A stretch of DNA of 10,000 nt, taken from NCBI GenBank assembly GCA_008636095.1, contig VSJD01000051.1:1-10000 (forward strand), written 5' to 3'. Source of the DNA: Kiritimatiellota bacterium. GTDB taxonomy: Bacteria; Verrucomicrobiota; Kiritimatiellia; JAAZAB01. The notes beneath the pieces were generated by a model that made no database searches, had not been told where the DNA came from, and saw nothing but the letters and a program-made list of their open reading frames with translations. The position numbers were made by a program, and so were the translations under genes. Below, piece after piece: positions 1 to 6,856 of the stretch. Numbering within the stretch: position 1 is the stretch's first letter; each line of letters begins with the position of its first letter.

Positions 1-2
1 AC

Positions 3-93
3 GGAGAGGTGACCGAGTGGCCGAAGGTGTACGACTGGAAATCGTATGTGCCCCAAAAGGGCACCGCGGGTTCGACTCCCGCCCTCTCCGCCA
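3..93 (+). tRNA. tRNA-Ser, anticodon GGA
   Basis: Complete class II tRNA. The 7-bp acceptor stem pairs GGAGAGG (3-9) with CCTCTCC (83-89), followed by discriminator G90 and an encoded CCA (91-93). The anticodon stem TACGA/TCGTA (30-34/42-46) closes the loop CTGGAAA, giving anticodon GGA at 37-39, which reads UCC and UCU serine codons. The long variable arm typical of serine tRNAs is a 6-bp stem, GTGCCC/GGGCAC (48-53/59-64). The T arm is GCGGG-TTCGACT-CCCGC (66-82). Only two bases precede it, so its promoter is outside the window. A 7-bp-unit repeat tract starts at its last base, and no U-tract terminator is seen downstream. Confidence 0.97.
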
Positions 94-127
94 TTCTGCG
101 CCCATCGTCCATCATCCGGTGTCCGAC
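93..127. repeat. Degenerate heptamer tract 1
   Basis: Five consecutive 7-bp units can be read from 93: ATTCTGC, GCCCATC, GTCCATC, ATCCGGT, GTCCGAC. Neighbouring units differ by a few bases while the period stays 7. The tract fills the whole 18-bp gap between the tRNA-Ser and the convergent ATP-grasp gene and runs into that gene, containing its stop codon (112-114). The first unit is identical to one in the tract at 3234-3261. On its own this tract is degenerate and could be chance; it gains weight from the similar tracts elsewhere in the window. Confidence 0.45.
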
Positions 128-1134
128 TCGCGTGCGGCGGCATTACGAAGCAACCGGACGACAAAATCGGGAAAAGTTATACCGGCAGCAGCCAGGCAGG
201 CGGGGAAGCCGGCATTGGGCGAAATATCCGGATTGGCGTTGACTTCGAGAACAAACGGCCGGCCGGCCTGGTCGACACGAAAATCCACCCGGATATAATC
301 ACTGCAGTCGCAAGCGCGCCACGCAGCGAGCGCTGTTTCACGCAGGCATTCGGCAACGGAATCTTCCACACATGCGGGAACCCGGCGCGGCGAAATTTTG
401 CCGGGAATGGTTCCGGGGACCCACTTCACGGCATAGTCCACAATATGCGGCCGGCCTGGGGGAAAAAGCGTAAAATCAATTTCCGCCAAAGGCAACACTT
501 TCACGCCATCCGCCATCTCCAGCAACGACAGGTTGAACTCGCGCCCTTCCACAAAAACTTCTATTAACGCCTCCTGACCGTCATGCGCATGAACACGGTT
601 CACGGCCTGAGCCAATTGGCCGCCCAAGTCACGCACGAGCGATGCGCCATCAATGCCTTCGCTGCCATCGGCGCAGAGCGGTTTTACAATCAGCGGCGGA
701 CGGGGAACACGCCCAAAATCCACCGCCGCGCCCGGCGGGACCACACAGGCGGCGGGCACGGGAATCCCATAAGCGCGCATGCGTTCCTTGGTCTGCCATT
801 TGTTCTGGGTGAGTTTCAAACATGCGGAGGAACTGCCCGTACAGGGGTGGCCAAACGCGCGACACAAGTCAGGGATCTGATTGCATACCTCCGCACCACC
901 TTCCAGGCGCTCAACCAGATTGAACACCACGGCGCCAGGCGCGGTCTTTAATATGGCCGGCACATCGTCCAGGCGCCGCACGCCGTGACGGCAGCAGGCA
1001 ACACCCAAAGCGTCCAGAGCCGATGCCACGGCAGCGACTTCATTCAGAACACCCGCATCGGATTCACGCCAGAGGATTGCTCCCTGTGTATCCGGGCAAT
1101 TATAAAGAACGATCGCTTCGCATTTGATTTTCAT
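112..1134 (-). CDS. D-alanine-D-alanine ligase-like ATP-grasp protein
   Basis: A 340-residue ATP-grasp enzyme related to D-Ala-D-Ala ligase, expected to be cytoplasmic and to join a carboxylate to an amine using ATP through an acyl phosphate. The Ddl-like layout is visible: FNLVE (71-75), TGSSSACLKLTQNKWQTK (99-116) at the Ddl TGS/DK position, the nucleotide-binding lysine in IVKP (149-152), ADGSEGI (155-161) in place of the Ddl glycine/serine loop, VEGREFNLSLLE (195-206), and RVDF...LEVNANPDISPNAGF (282-310) with metal-ligand candidates D284, E297 and N299. True Ddl enzymes have an NTxPGMTxxS-like segment here that contacts the second D-Ala; this protein has NPDISPNAGF, so the substrate is probably different. 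The start is the ATG at 1132-1134, without an evident Shine-Dalgarno sequence. The last residues (about ESDTG) lie in a heptamer tract. No other cell-wall gene is adjacent. Fold confidence is high; substrate is unknown. Confidence 0.85.
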   Translation of the reverse strand: MKIKCEAIVLYNCPDTQGAILWRESDAGVLNEVAAVASALDALGVACCRHGVRRLDDVPAILKTAPGAVVFNLVERLEGGAEVCNQIPDLCRAFGHPCTGSSSACLKLTQNKWQTKERMRAYGIPVPAACVVPPGAAVDFGRVPRPPLIVKPLCADGSEGIDGASLVRDLGGQLAQAVNRVHAHDGQEALIEVFVEGREFNLSLLEMADGVKVLPLAEIDFTLFPPGRPHIVDYAVKWVPGTIPGKISPRRVPACVEDSVAECLRETALAAWRACDCSDYIRVDFRVDQAGRPFVLEVNANPDISPNAGFPACLAAAGITFPDFVVRLLRNAAARESDTG

Positions 1135-1163
1135 GGTATTATTTTCAGTTGACTGTGCTTATG

Positions 1164-1180
1164 AGATGCGGTCAGCATCT
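1164..1180. other. Small stem-loop in divergent intergenic region
   Basis: A perfect 6-bp inverted repeat AGATGC/GCATCT with a 5-nt loop lies about 30 bp upstream of the ATP-grasp start. It could be a small operator or an RNA hairpin in that gene's leader. There is no U tract, so it is not a convincing terminator. A hairpin this size can occur by chance. Confidence 0.25.
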
Positions 1181-1217
1181 AATCACGTTTTTGGCATTTG
1201 GCAAGCCCCGCGGTCTT

Positions 1218-1235
1218 GCACACAAATTGTGTTGC
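1218..1235. promoter_or_regulatory. Operator-like palindrome between divergent genes
   Basis: The core ACACAA-A-TTGTGT (1220-1232) is a perfect 13-bp palindrome around one central base. It is overlapped by two direct TTGCAC copies 16 bp apart (1216-1221 and 1232-1237). It sits just upstream of the predicted -35 box of the plus-strand gene, in the gap between two divergent genes, where a dimeric regulator could act on both. The binding protein is unknown. Confidence 0.35.
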
Positions 1236-1248
1236 ACGCGATTCGTGT

Positions 1249-1277
1249 TTGACCAACCGTTCGTTTGAGGGTATCAA
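1249..1277 (+). promoter_or_regulatory. Sigma70-type promoter for the mutase-like gene
   Basis: TTGACC (1249-1254) matches the -35 consensus at five of six positions. After exactly 17 bp, TATCAA (1272-1277) matches the -10 consensus at four of six. The implied transcription start near 1284 gives a leader of about 20 nt before the ATG at 1304. It would drive the mutase-like gene and the overlapping lipoprotein gene. Confidence 0.5.
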
Positions 1278-1292
1278 TAGGTCAATTCAAAC

Positions 1293-1297
1293 GAGGT
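1293..1297 (+). promoter_or_regulatory. Ribosome-binding site fixing the start at 1304
   Basis: GAGGT lies 6 nt before the ATG at 1304. The frame can be extended upstream to a TTG at 1265, but that codon lies upstream of the predicted transcription start and would add 13 residues before the conserved MKIAVLIGDG beginning. The ATG at 1304 is therefore preferred. This is the clearest Shine-Dalgarno sequence in the window. Confidence 0.6.
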
Positions 1298-1303
1298 CAT
1301 AGA

Positions 1304-2548
1304 ATGAAAATTGCGGTTTTAATCGGCGACGGCATGGGCGATTATCCCCTGAAGGAACTGGGCGGCAAGACGCCCTTGCAGGCGGCGGCCATTCCAAATA
1401 TGCGCGCTATTGCCGCCGCCGGCACCGTGCGGCTGGTCAACACCATCCCGGCGGGCATGTCGCCGGGAAGCGACGTGGCCAACTTGAGTATCATGGGTTT
1501 TGATCCCCGTAAATACTACACCGGCCGGGCGCCCATCGAGGCAGCCGGAGCGGGCATAGCCATGGGCCCCCGCGATGTGGCCTTCCGATGTAACCTGATT
1601 GCCGTGGAACAAGAGTGCATCAAAGATCATTCCTCCGGCCATATTACTACTGAGGAAGCCCGCCCGATGATTGCGGCATTGAACGAACGCCTGGGCAGGC
1701 CCGGGCTCACATTTCATGTCAGCGCGGGTTACCGGCATTTATTGATCTGGGAAAACGGACCCTGCGAGCTTGTGACCATCCCGCCCCACGACGTGTTGGG
1801 ACAACCAGTGGCACAGAACCTGCCGCAAGGTGTGCGTCAGGATGAGGTTCTGAGCCTGATGGAAGCATCCAAATCGATCCTGGCCGCGCATCCCATGAAC
1901 ACGGCGCGCCGGCAGGCGGGCAAAACGGCGCCCACGCAAATTTGGCTATGGGGCCAAGGCCAGCGGACTACCCTGCCGGCCTACCGAGAGATGTTCGGCT
2001 TGACCGGCAGTGTCATTTCGGCCGTGGACCTGGTGCGCGGCATCGGCAAACTGACGGGCTTAAACGCTGTAATCGTGCCGGGCGCCACAGGGTTCCTGGA
2101 TACGAACTATGCGGGGAAGGTCAAGGCCGCGCTGAACGCGCTGGATCATGATGACTTTGTGTTCGTGCACGTGGAAGCGCCGGACGAATGCGGGCACATG
2201 GGCGACCTGAAACTCAAGCTCAAGGCCATTGAGGCTTTTGACCGCGAGGTCGTCGGTCCCGTTTGGCGGAGTCTGGAGGCCATGCGCCGGCCGTACCGCC
2301 TCATTATCGCCACCGATCACCGCACGCCGGTGGCCGTACGCAATCACACGGCGGAACCGGTGCCGGTGGCCGTGTTGAACGGACCAATACCGAACACCGG
2401 CTTGCCGTCGCGAAGCGCTATGGCGAAGCACGGCCGGGAAATGCCCTTCGACGAATTTGTTAACGGCGGCCAAGCCAGTGGCATGGCCTTTGAATGGCTG
2501 GAATCGCAAATCGGAAATCGGAAATATAATTATGAAGCAATACCTTAA
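1304..2548 (+). CDS. Cofactor-independent phosphoglycerate mutase-like enzyme (AlkP superfamily; possible homoserine kinase-type)
   Basis: A 414-residue cytoplasmic metalloenzyme of the archaeal-type (ApgM-like) phosphoglycerate mutase branch of the alkaline phosphatase superfamily. Expected metal and phosphate residues are visible: GDGMGD near the N terminus (D9), SPGSDVANLS (53-62) with a candidate nucleophilic serine, TGRAPIEAAG (73-82), EAPDECGHMGD (291-301), ATDHRTP (336-342) and RNHTAEPVP (346-354). The ApgM form interconverts 3- and 2-phosphoglycerate. Bacterial relatives in the TIGR02535-type subfamily have been proposed instead as homoserine kinases in threonine synthesis. No threonine or glycolysis gene is adjacent, so context does not decide. 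The start at ATG 1304 is supported by GAGGT and a promoter. The C-terminal tail from about residue 401 is read through a 7-bp repeat tract and is unlikely to be conserved. The gene overlaps the lipoprotein gene by 17 nt in another frame, suggesting co-transcription. Confidence 0.88.
   Translation: MKIAVLIGDGMGDYPLKELGGKTPLQAAAIPNMRAIAAAGTVRLVNTIPAGMSPGSDVANLSIMGFDPRKYYTGRAPIEAAGAGIAMGPRDVAFRCNLIAVEQECIKDHSSGHITTEEARPMIAALNERLGRPGLTFHVSAGYRHLLIWENGPCELVTIPPHDVLGQPVAQNLPQGVRQDEVLSLMEASKSILAAHPMNTARRQAGKTAPTQIWLWGQGQRTTLPAYREMFGLTGSVISAVDLVRGIGKLTGLNAVIVPGATGFLDTNYAGKVKAALNALDHDDFVFVHVEAPDECGHMGDLKLKLKAIEAFDREVVGPVWRSLEAMRRPYRLIIATDHRTPVAVRNHTAEPVPVAVLNGPIPNTGLPSRSAMAKHGREMPFDEFVNGGQASGMAFEWLESQIGNRKYNYEAIP
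2502..2529. repeat. Heptamer tract 2 (AATCGGA units)
   Basis: Four units in perfect 7-bp register: AATCGCA, AATCGGA, AATCGGA, AATATAA. The tract is the 3' end of the mutase-like coding region, encoding residues about 401-409, and ends 2 nt before the ATG of the lipoprotein gene. The GGAAA of the third unit (2520-2524) stands 7 nt before that ATG and is the only Shine-Dalgarno-like sequence available. Confidence 0.65.
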
Positions 2549-3110
2549 AATTATCGGCATTATGGCGGTGCTTGCGAACCTGCTGGGTTGTGTCACCATG
2601 CAGGATTCCAGCGAGGTGACGCAACAGCAGGAGGATATGTTACTGCTCAAGGAAGACCTTAACCGCACGAAGGGCAAACTGGAAACCCTGGAGATGGAAT
2701 ATCAGCGCCTTTTGCGCGAGCTGGACGCCATGCAGGGCGCGGCGGCAAGCTCCAAAGGCGCAACGAGTTCCACGCAGGTCCGGATAGATGAGTTGGAGCG
2801 CCGTCTGAGCGTGTTGGAAGGCGCACGGGCCAAGGATCGGCAGGCGATTGTGGACCAATTAAGCGGCAAGATGGTCGACATCATGGGCGATAGAACCACC
2901 GGTAAATCCAGCCAAAAAAGCAAATCCGCCGCGACCAAGGCCAGCGCCACCGGCATGACCGGTTATGAGCATGTTGTCAAGGAAGGTGACACCCTGTCGG
3001 CCATTGCAACGGCCTACAAGGTCAAGATCGACGCCATTGCCGAAGCCAACAAACTGCAAAGCCCTTACACATTGAGAACTGGCCAGAAGCTGTTTATCCC
3101 GCAACCGTGA
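2532..3110 (+). CDS. LysM-domain lipoprotein with coiled coil
   Basis: A 192-residue predicted lipoprotein likely to tie the envelope to peptidoglycan. The N terminus is a lipoprotein signal, MKQYLKIIGIMAVLANLLGC, with lipobox LLGC and the lipidated cysteine at residue 20. The following residues are V and T, with no aspartate at +2, which favours outer-membrane sorting in a diderm. Residues about 30-68 and 82-98 are heptad-like coiled coil (QQQEDMLLLKEDL, LETLEMEYQRLLREL, RIDELERRLSVLEG), followed by a Ser/Thr/Lys/Ala-rich linker (about 122-143). Residues 145-190 are a LysM domain (HVVKEGDTLSAIATAYKV ... LRTGQKLFIP), which binds N-acetylglucosamine in peptidoglycan. The ATG at 2532 is chosen because it begins the signal peptide directly; a longer in-frame version would bury it. 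It overlaps the upstream gene by 17 nt, so translation may be coupled. Its exact cellular role is unknown. Confidence 0.87.
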   Translation: MKQYLKIIGIMAVLANLLGCVTMQDSSEVTQQQEDMLLLKEDLNRTKGKLETLEMEYQRLLRELDAMQGAAASSKGATSSTQVRIDELERRLSVLEGARAKDRQAIVDQLSGKMVDIMGDRTTGKSSQKSKSAATKASATGMTGYEHVVKEGDTLSAIATAYKVKIDAIAEANKLQSPYTLRTGQKLFIPQP

Positions 3111-3153
3111 ATAAGACCCTCCTATGCCAGAGCGCTTCCCCCTACGTGAAGCC

Positions 3154-3209
3154 ACTTCGGCGGGACAAGTCGGAGGGCAGGCATCGGACCGAACACCGAA
3201 CGAAGAACA
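3154..3209. repeat. Heptamer tract 3 with GC-rich dispersed-repeat-like lead-in
   Basis: Register-7 units: CGGGACA (3161), AGTCGGA (3168), GGGCAGG (3175), CATCGGA (3182), CCGAACA (3189), CCGAACG (3196), AAGAACA (3203). The 3182-3209 part is clear and the earlier part is weaker. The lead-in around 3155-3173, CTTCGGCGGGACAAGTCGG, looks to me like an interspersed element seen in related uncultured bacteria, but that is from memory and unverified. The tract lies in the 150-bp gap between the convergent lipoprotein and dnaE genes. No good intrinsic terminator is seen in this gap. Confidence 0.5.
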
Positions 3210-3233
3210 CCTAATTGTTCTCAACGGTTTTTC

Positions 3234-3261
3234 ATTCTGCATTCAGCATTCTGCATTTCTT
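3234..3261. repeat. Heptamer tract 4 (ATTCTGC units)
   Basis: Four units in exact 7-bp register: ATTCTGC, ATTCAGC, ATTCTGC, ATTTCTT. The last base of the tract is the first base of the dnaE stop codon (3261-3263, read on the minus strand), so the tract directly abuts the end of dnaE. The ATTCTGC unit also occurs at 93-99. Confidence 0.65.
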
Positions 3262-6200
3262 CAGCGGGCATTGTTCCATTTGCCGTTGGAACCCTTGCGG
3301 CAGGGACGGCTGGAGACCGCCACGTAAACGCCTTCCTCGCCCAGCAGGTGCTGGAGCTCCCGGATTAGAGCGTCGGACGGGTTCACGTTATAAGTGCTTT
3401 CCGTGTTCACAAACACTTCCGCGCCTTTCTGAAACTGCAAACAGAAGACGACCGGCGTAGGACCCGGGTTTGCTTTCAGCAGGTTCTTGATGGTCGTCAG
3501 TACTTCCGGCTGAACGTGAGTGGCGGGCAGATGCAGGCTGATGCGTTCAGTAAACCAACGGGGCACCTGATCGAGTGCATACATTTCATAGATCTTCATC
3601 GTGACGGCGTCTTCTTTTTTGTCAACCTGGCCGCAGACCAGCACGGGAGTGCCCTCCACAAGCAACGACTGGTATTCCTGATAGGGCGCCGGAAAGACGA
3701 CCGCCTCCAGGGAACCCTCGACGTCCTCGATCTGGATCACGGCCATGGGTTCCTTCCTGGCCCTGGTAAATTTTTTATCCACCTTGGCCACGAGCCCGCC
3801 CACGCGGGTGATGGTTCCATTTTCCAGCGACATCAATTCCGCCACGGTCGCCAGCCGGTAGCGCCGCAGAAGCGGCTCATACTGCGTCAGCGGATGCCCG
3901 CTCATATAAATCCCCAGCAACTCCTTTTCCGCGGCCAGCAGTTCGTTCTCATGCCACGGCGGACAGTCCGGCAGGGTTTCCGGTTCGTTGCCGTGCCCGG
4001 GCACTTCCGCCTGCGCAAAGAGATTGCCCTGCCCCGTCTGGCGATCACTCTGAATGGCCGCGGCGCGGGCCAGGCCCAAGTCTATACCGGCAAACAACCG
4101 GGCGCGATGTATCCCAAAAGCATCGAAGGCACCGCAACGGATAAGGGTTTCCAGCACTTTGCGATTGACTACCCGGGCATCCATGCGCACGCAGAAATCA
4201 ATCAATCCACGGAACGGGCCGTTGGTCTGCCGCTCCCGGACGATGGCCTCGGCCGCCTGCTCGCCGATGTTCTTAATACCGGCCAGTCCGCAGCAGATGG
4301 CAAGCTTCTGCGGCGCGAAACGTACGGCGCTGACATTGACATCGGGCGCGAGGATTTCGAGACCCATGGCGCGGACTTCATTCATGAAAACCGGCATTTT
4401 TTCCGGCTTGCCTATTTCGCTGGAAATCAGGGCCGCCATGAATTCCTCGGGATAATGGGCTTTCAGGTACGCCGTCTGATAAGCAATGACGGCATACCCG
4501 GTGCTATGGGATTTATTAAATCCGTACCCGGCGAACTTGGCGATGTTGTCGAATATTTTTTCCGCCTTGCGGTGGGGCATTTTGCAGGTCGCGTGACAAC
4601 CGGCAACAAAAGTGGCGCGCTGTTTCTCCATCTCCTCCGGTTTTTTCTTGGCCATCGCGCGGCGGAGAATATCGCCCTGTCCCATGGAATAGCCCGCCAG
4701 CTGATGCGCCGCCTGCTGGACCTGTTCCTGGTAGAGCATGATCCCGTAGGTTTCCGCCAGGATGGGCTTCAGGAGCGGATCGTCATAAATGATTTTCGAT
4801 GGGTCGGCCTTGCACTCCACGTACTTTTCGAGCATATGCATGGGGCCAGGCCGGTAGAGCGCGACCATGGCAATCAGATCTTCGATTTTATCGAGACCGA
4901 TCCGTCGCACCAGGTCGCGCATCCCGCCGCTTTCCAACTGGAACACGCCGATCGTGTCGCCGCGCTGGAGCAGGTCATAAGTTTTATTGTCGTCCATGGG
5001 CAACTGCTCAAGGTCCACGGCGATGCCCTGGGTCTCAAGAACCAGTTTGACGGTTTCATCAATGACCGTGAGCGTTTTGAGTCCCAGGAAATCCGCCTTG
5101 AGCAGACCCAGGGCCTCGACGTGGTCCTTGCTGAACTGGGTGATAATCTCACCATCCTTGTCGCGCGAAAGCGGGACCAGCTCCGCCAGCGGGCGCGCGC
5201 CGATGACGACCCCCGCGGCATGCACGCCGGCATTGCGCAGGAGCCCTTCCAGGACATAGCCGTAGTCCAAAATCTTTTTGGCGTTCGGATCGGCCGCCGC
5301 GATTTTCTTCAGCTCCGGGTTCCGCTCCATGGCATCTTTAAGCGACAGGTCGGGGATTTCCGGAATCATTTTTGCCAGGCGATCGCACTCCGGCAGGGGG
5401 ATCTGCAGGGCGCGGCCGACATCACGAATCACGGTCTTGGCGCCCAGCGAACCGAAGGTAATGATTTGGGCCACGTTTTCCCGTCCGTATTTCCGCTTCA
5501 CATACTCGATCACTTCCCCCCGCCGGAACTGGCAGAAATCAATGTCGAAATCCGGCGGGCTTACGCGCTCCGGGTTAAGAAAGCGTTCAAAGACCAGGTT
5601 GTAGCGGAGCGGATCGACGCTGGTAATACCCATGGCATAGGATACCAGACTGCCGGCGGCCGAACCGCGTCCCGGCCCCACTGGGATTTTCTGTTCACAC
5701 GCAAAGCGCACAAAATCCCACACCACCAGGAAGTAACCGATGAACCCGGTTTTTTCGATCACCTCGATCTCGTAATGCAGGCGCTCGATAATCCCGCGTT
5801 CCCGCTCGTCCTTGGCATGCTCGGGATCGGTAACGCAATAGCGCCGGCGGATGCCGTCGCGGCAGAGATGGATAAGGTAACTCTTGGGGTCAAAACCCGC
5901 CGGCACGGCAAACGCCGGATAATGCGGTTCCTGATTCAGGTTGAGCTCCACATTACAGCGGTGGGCAATTTCCACCGTGTTGCTCAGCGCTTCTGGCGCC
6001 TCGCTGAAGAGCCGCGCCATGTCCGCGCCGCTTTTCAGATAAAACTCCGGCGAACCGTACTGCATCCGCTTGGGATCGCTCATGACGGTGCCGGTCTGGA
6101 TGCAAAGCAGGACCTCATGGGCCGCGGCATGACTCTTCTCCAGATAATGCACGTCATTGCTGGCCGCCAGCGGAAGGCCCAGGCGCTGCGCCAGGGCCAG

Positions 6201-6776
6201 CATGCCTTTATTGACGACCGCCTGGTTGGGTAATCCGTGGTCCTGGATTTCCAGATAGAAATTATTCTTGCCAAGAATCTCGGCATATTCCCCGGCGGTG
6301 CGCGCGGCGCCGGCCTCGTCGCCCGCCAACAGGCACTCCGCCACACGGCCTTTCAGGCAAGCCGAGAGACCGATCAGTCCCTTGCTGTAACGCGCCAGAA
6401 TTTCCCGGTCAATGCGGGGCTTGTAATAATAGCCCTCCAGGTGCGCGGACGTGACCAGGCGAATCAGGTTGGCATAGCCGGTTTCGTCAGTGGCCAGAAG
6501 GACCAGGTGCGCCGCTGTCGCCCGGGGCCCATCCGTCTTGCGATCCGTCCGACTACCGGGCGCCTCGTACACTTCACAGCCGATTATCGGCTTAATGCCC
6601 TTGGCGCGGGCAGCCTTGTAAAACTCCACCGTCCCGTACATATTGCCGTGATCGGTCATGGCCACGGCCGTCTGTCCATGTTTCTGGATAGCCTCCATGA
6701 GCGGCTCGATCCGGCAGGCGCCGTCCAGCAGGCTGTAACTGGTATGCAAATGCAGGTGAACAAAAGGCGTGGTCAT
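3261..6776 (-). CDS. dnaE: DNA polymerase III alpha subunit (replicative polymerase)
   Basis: A full-length 1171-residue C-family replicative polymerase of the DnaE1 type (usual length about 1160), the catalytic subunit of the chromosomal replisome. The N-terminal PHP domain keeps a metal site: H7 and H9 (HLHLH), D18, H43 (TDHGN), E68 (GCEVYEA), C140 (LSAC), H180 (IQDHG), and D208/H210 (NDVHY). The palm carries VGPGRGSAAGSLVSY (366-380) and PDFDIDF (408-414), with catalytic D409 and D411 and the third aspartate D562 (KADFLGL). The finger region includes RRAMAKKKPEEM (705-716) and GFNKSHSTGYAVIAYQTAYLKAHYP (752-776). A helix-hairpin-helix region (about 828-890) precedes a beta-clamp motif QGNLF (916-920) and an OB fold (about 990-1070). 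The C-terminal tail (about 1155-1171) looks unconserved and ends at a heptamer tract. The ATG at 6774-6776 begins the conserved PHP sequence; no Shine-Dalgarno sequence is evident. Its neighbours are unrelated in function. Confidence 0.97.
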   Translation of the reverse strand: MTTPFVHLHLHTSYSLLDGACRIEPLMEAIQKHGQTAVAMTDHGNMYGTVEFYKAARAKGIKPIIGCEVYEAPGSRTDRKTDGPRATAAHLVLLATDETGYANLIRLVTSAHLEGYYYKPRIDREILARYSKGLIGLSACLKGRVAECLLAGDEAGAARTAGEYAEILGKNNFYLEIQDHGLPNQAVVNKGMLALAQRLGLPLAASNDVHYLEKSHAAAHEVLLCIQTGTVMSDPKRMQYGSPEFYLKSGADMARLFSEAPEALSNTVEIAHRCNVELNLNQEPHYPAFAVPAGFDPKSYLIHLCRDGIRRRYCVTDPEHAKDERERGIIERLHYEIEVIEKTGFIGYFLVVWDFVRFACEQKIPVGPGRGSAAGSLVSYAMGITSVDPLRYNLVFERFLNPERVSPPDFDIDFCQFRRGEVIEYVKRKYGRENVAQIITFGSLGAKTVIRDVGRALQIPLPECDRLAKMIPEIPDLSLKDAMERNPELKKIAAADPNAKKILDYGYVLEGLLRNAGVHAAGVVIGARPLAELVPLSRDKDGEIITQFSKDHVEALGLLKADFLGLKTLTVIDETVKLVLETQGIAVDLEQLPMDDNKTYDLLQRGDTIGVFQLESGGMRDLVRRIGLDKIEDLIAMVALYRPGPMHMLEKYVECKADPSKIIYDDPLLKPILAETYGIMLYQEQVQQAAHQLAGYSMGQGDILRRAMAKKKPEEMEKQRATFVAGCHATCKMPHRKAEKIFDNIAKFAGYGFNKSHSTGYAVIAYQTAYLKAHYPEEFMAALISSEIGKPEKMPVFMNEVRAMGLEILAPDVNVSAVRFAPQKLAICCGLAGIKNIGEQAAEAIVRERQTNGPFRGLIDFCVRMDARVVNRKVLETLIRCGAFDAFGIHRARLFAGIDLGLARAAAIQSDRQTGQGNLFAQAEVPGHGNEPETLPDCPPWHENELLAAEKELLGIYMSGHPLTQYEPLLRRYRLATVAELMSLENGTITRVGGLVAKVDKKFTRARKEPMAVIQIEDVEGSLEAVVFPAPYQEYQSLLVEGTPVLVCGQVDKKEDAVTMKIYEMYALDQVPRWFTERISLHLPATHVQPEVLTTIKNLLKANPGPTPVVFCLQFQKGAEVFVNTESTYNVNPSDALIRELQHLLGEEGVYVAVSSRPCRKGSNGKWNNAR

Positions 6777-6856
6777 GGCAAATCAGCAAAGATTTTTTAC
6801 CGCGGATAACATAGACCTGCCCGCAGTGCTACGGCGTTACAGGCGGGTTGACACGG

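Noticed and set aside
46..567. A 173-codon plus-strand open frame beginning inside the tRNA
   Set aside because: It starts within the tRNA-Ser and runs antisense to the ATP-grasp gene, with no domain signal.
1189..1202. Two adjacent 7-bp near-copies, TTTTGGC and ATTTGGC
   Set aside because: Only two units, easily due to chance, so not counted as a heptamer tract.
2060..2677. A 205-codon minus-strand open frame across the mutase-like/lipoprotein junction
   Set aside because: It is antisense to two well-supported genes and has no recognisable domain.
3516..6233. A 905-codon open frame on the plus strand, antisense to dnaE
   Set aside because: It lies wholly inside dnaE. Its product has no recognisable domain and reads as low-information His/Arg/Gln-rich sequence, while the opposite strand encodes a complete, highly conserved polymerase. 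GC-biased codon use commonly leaves such antisense frames open.
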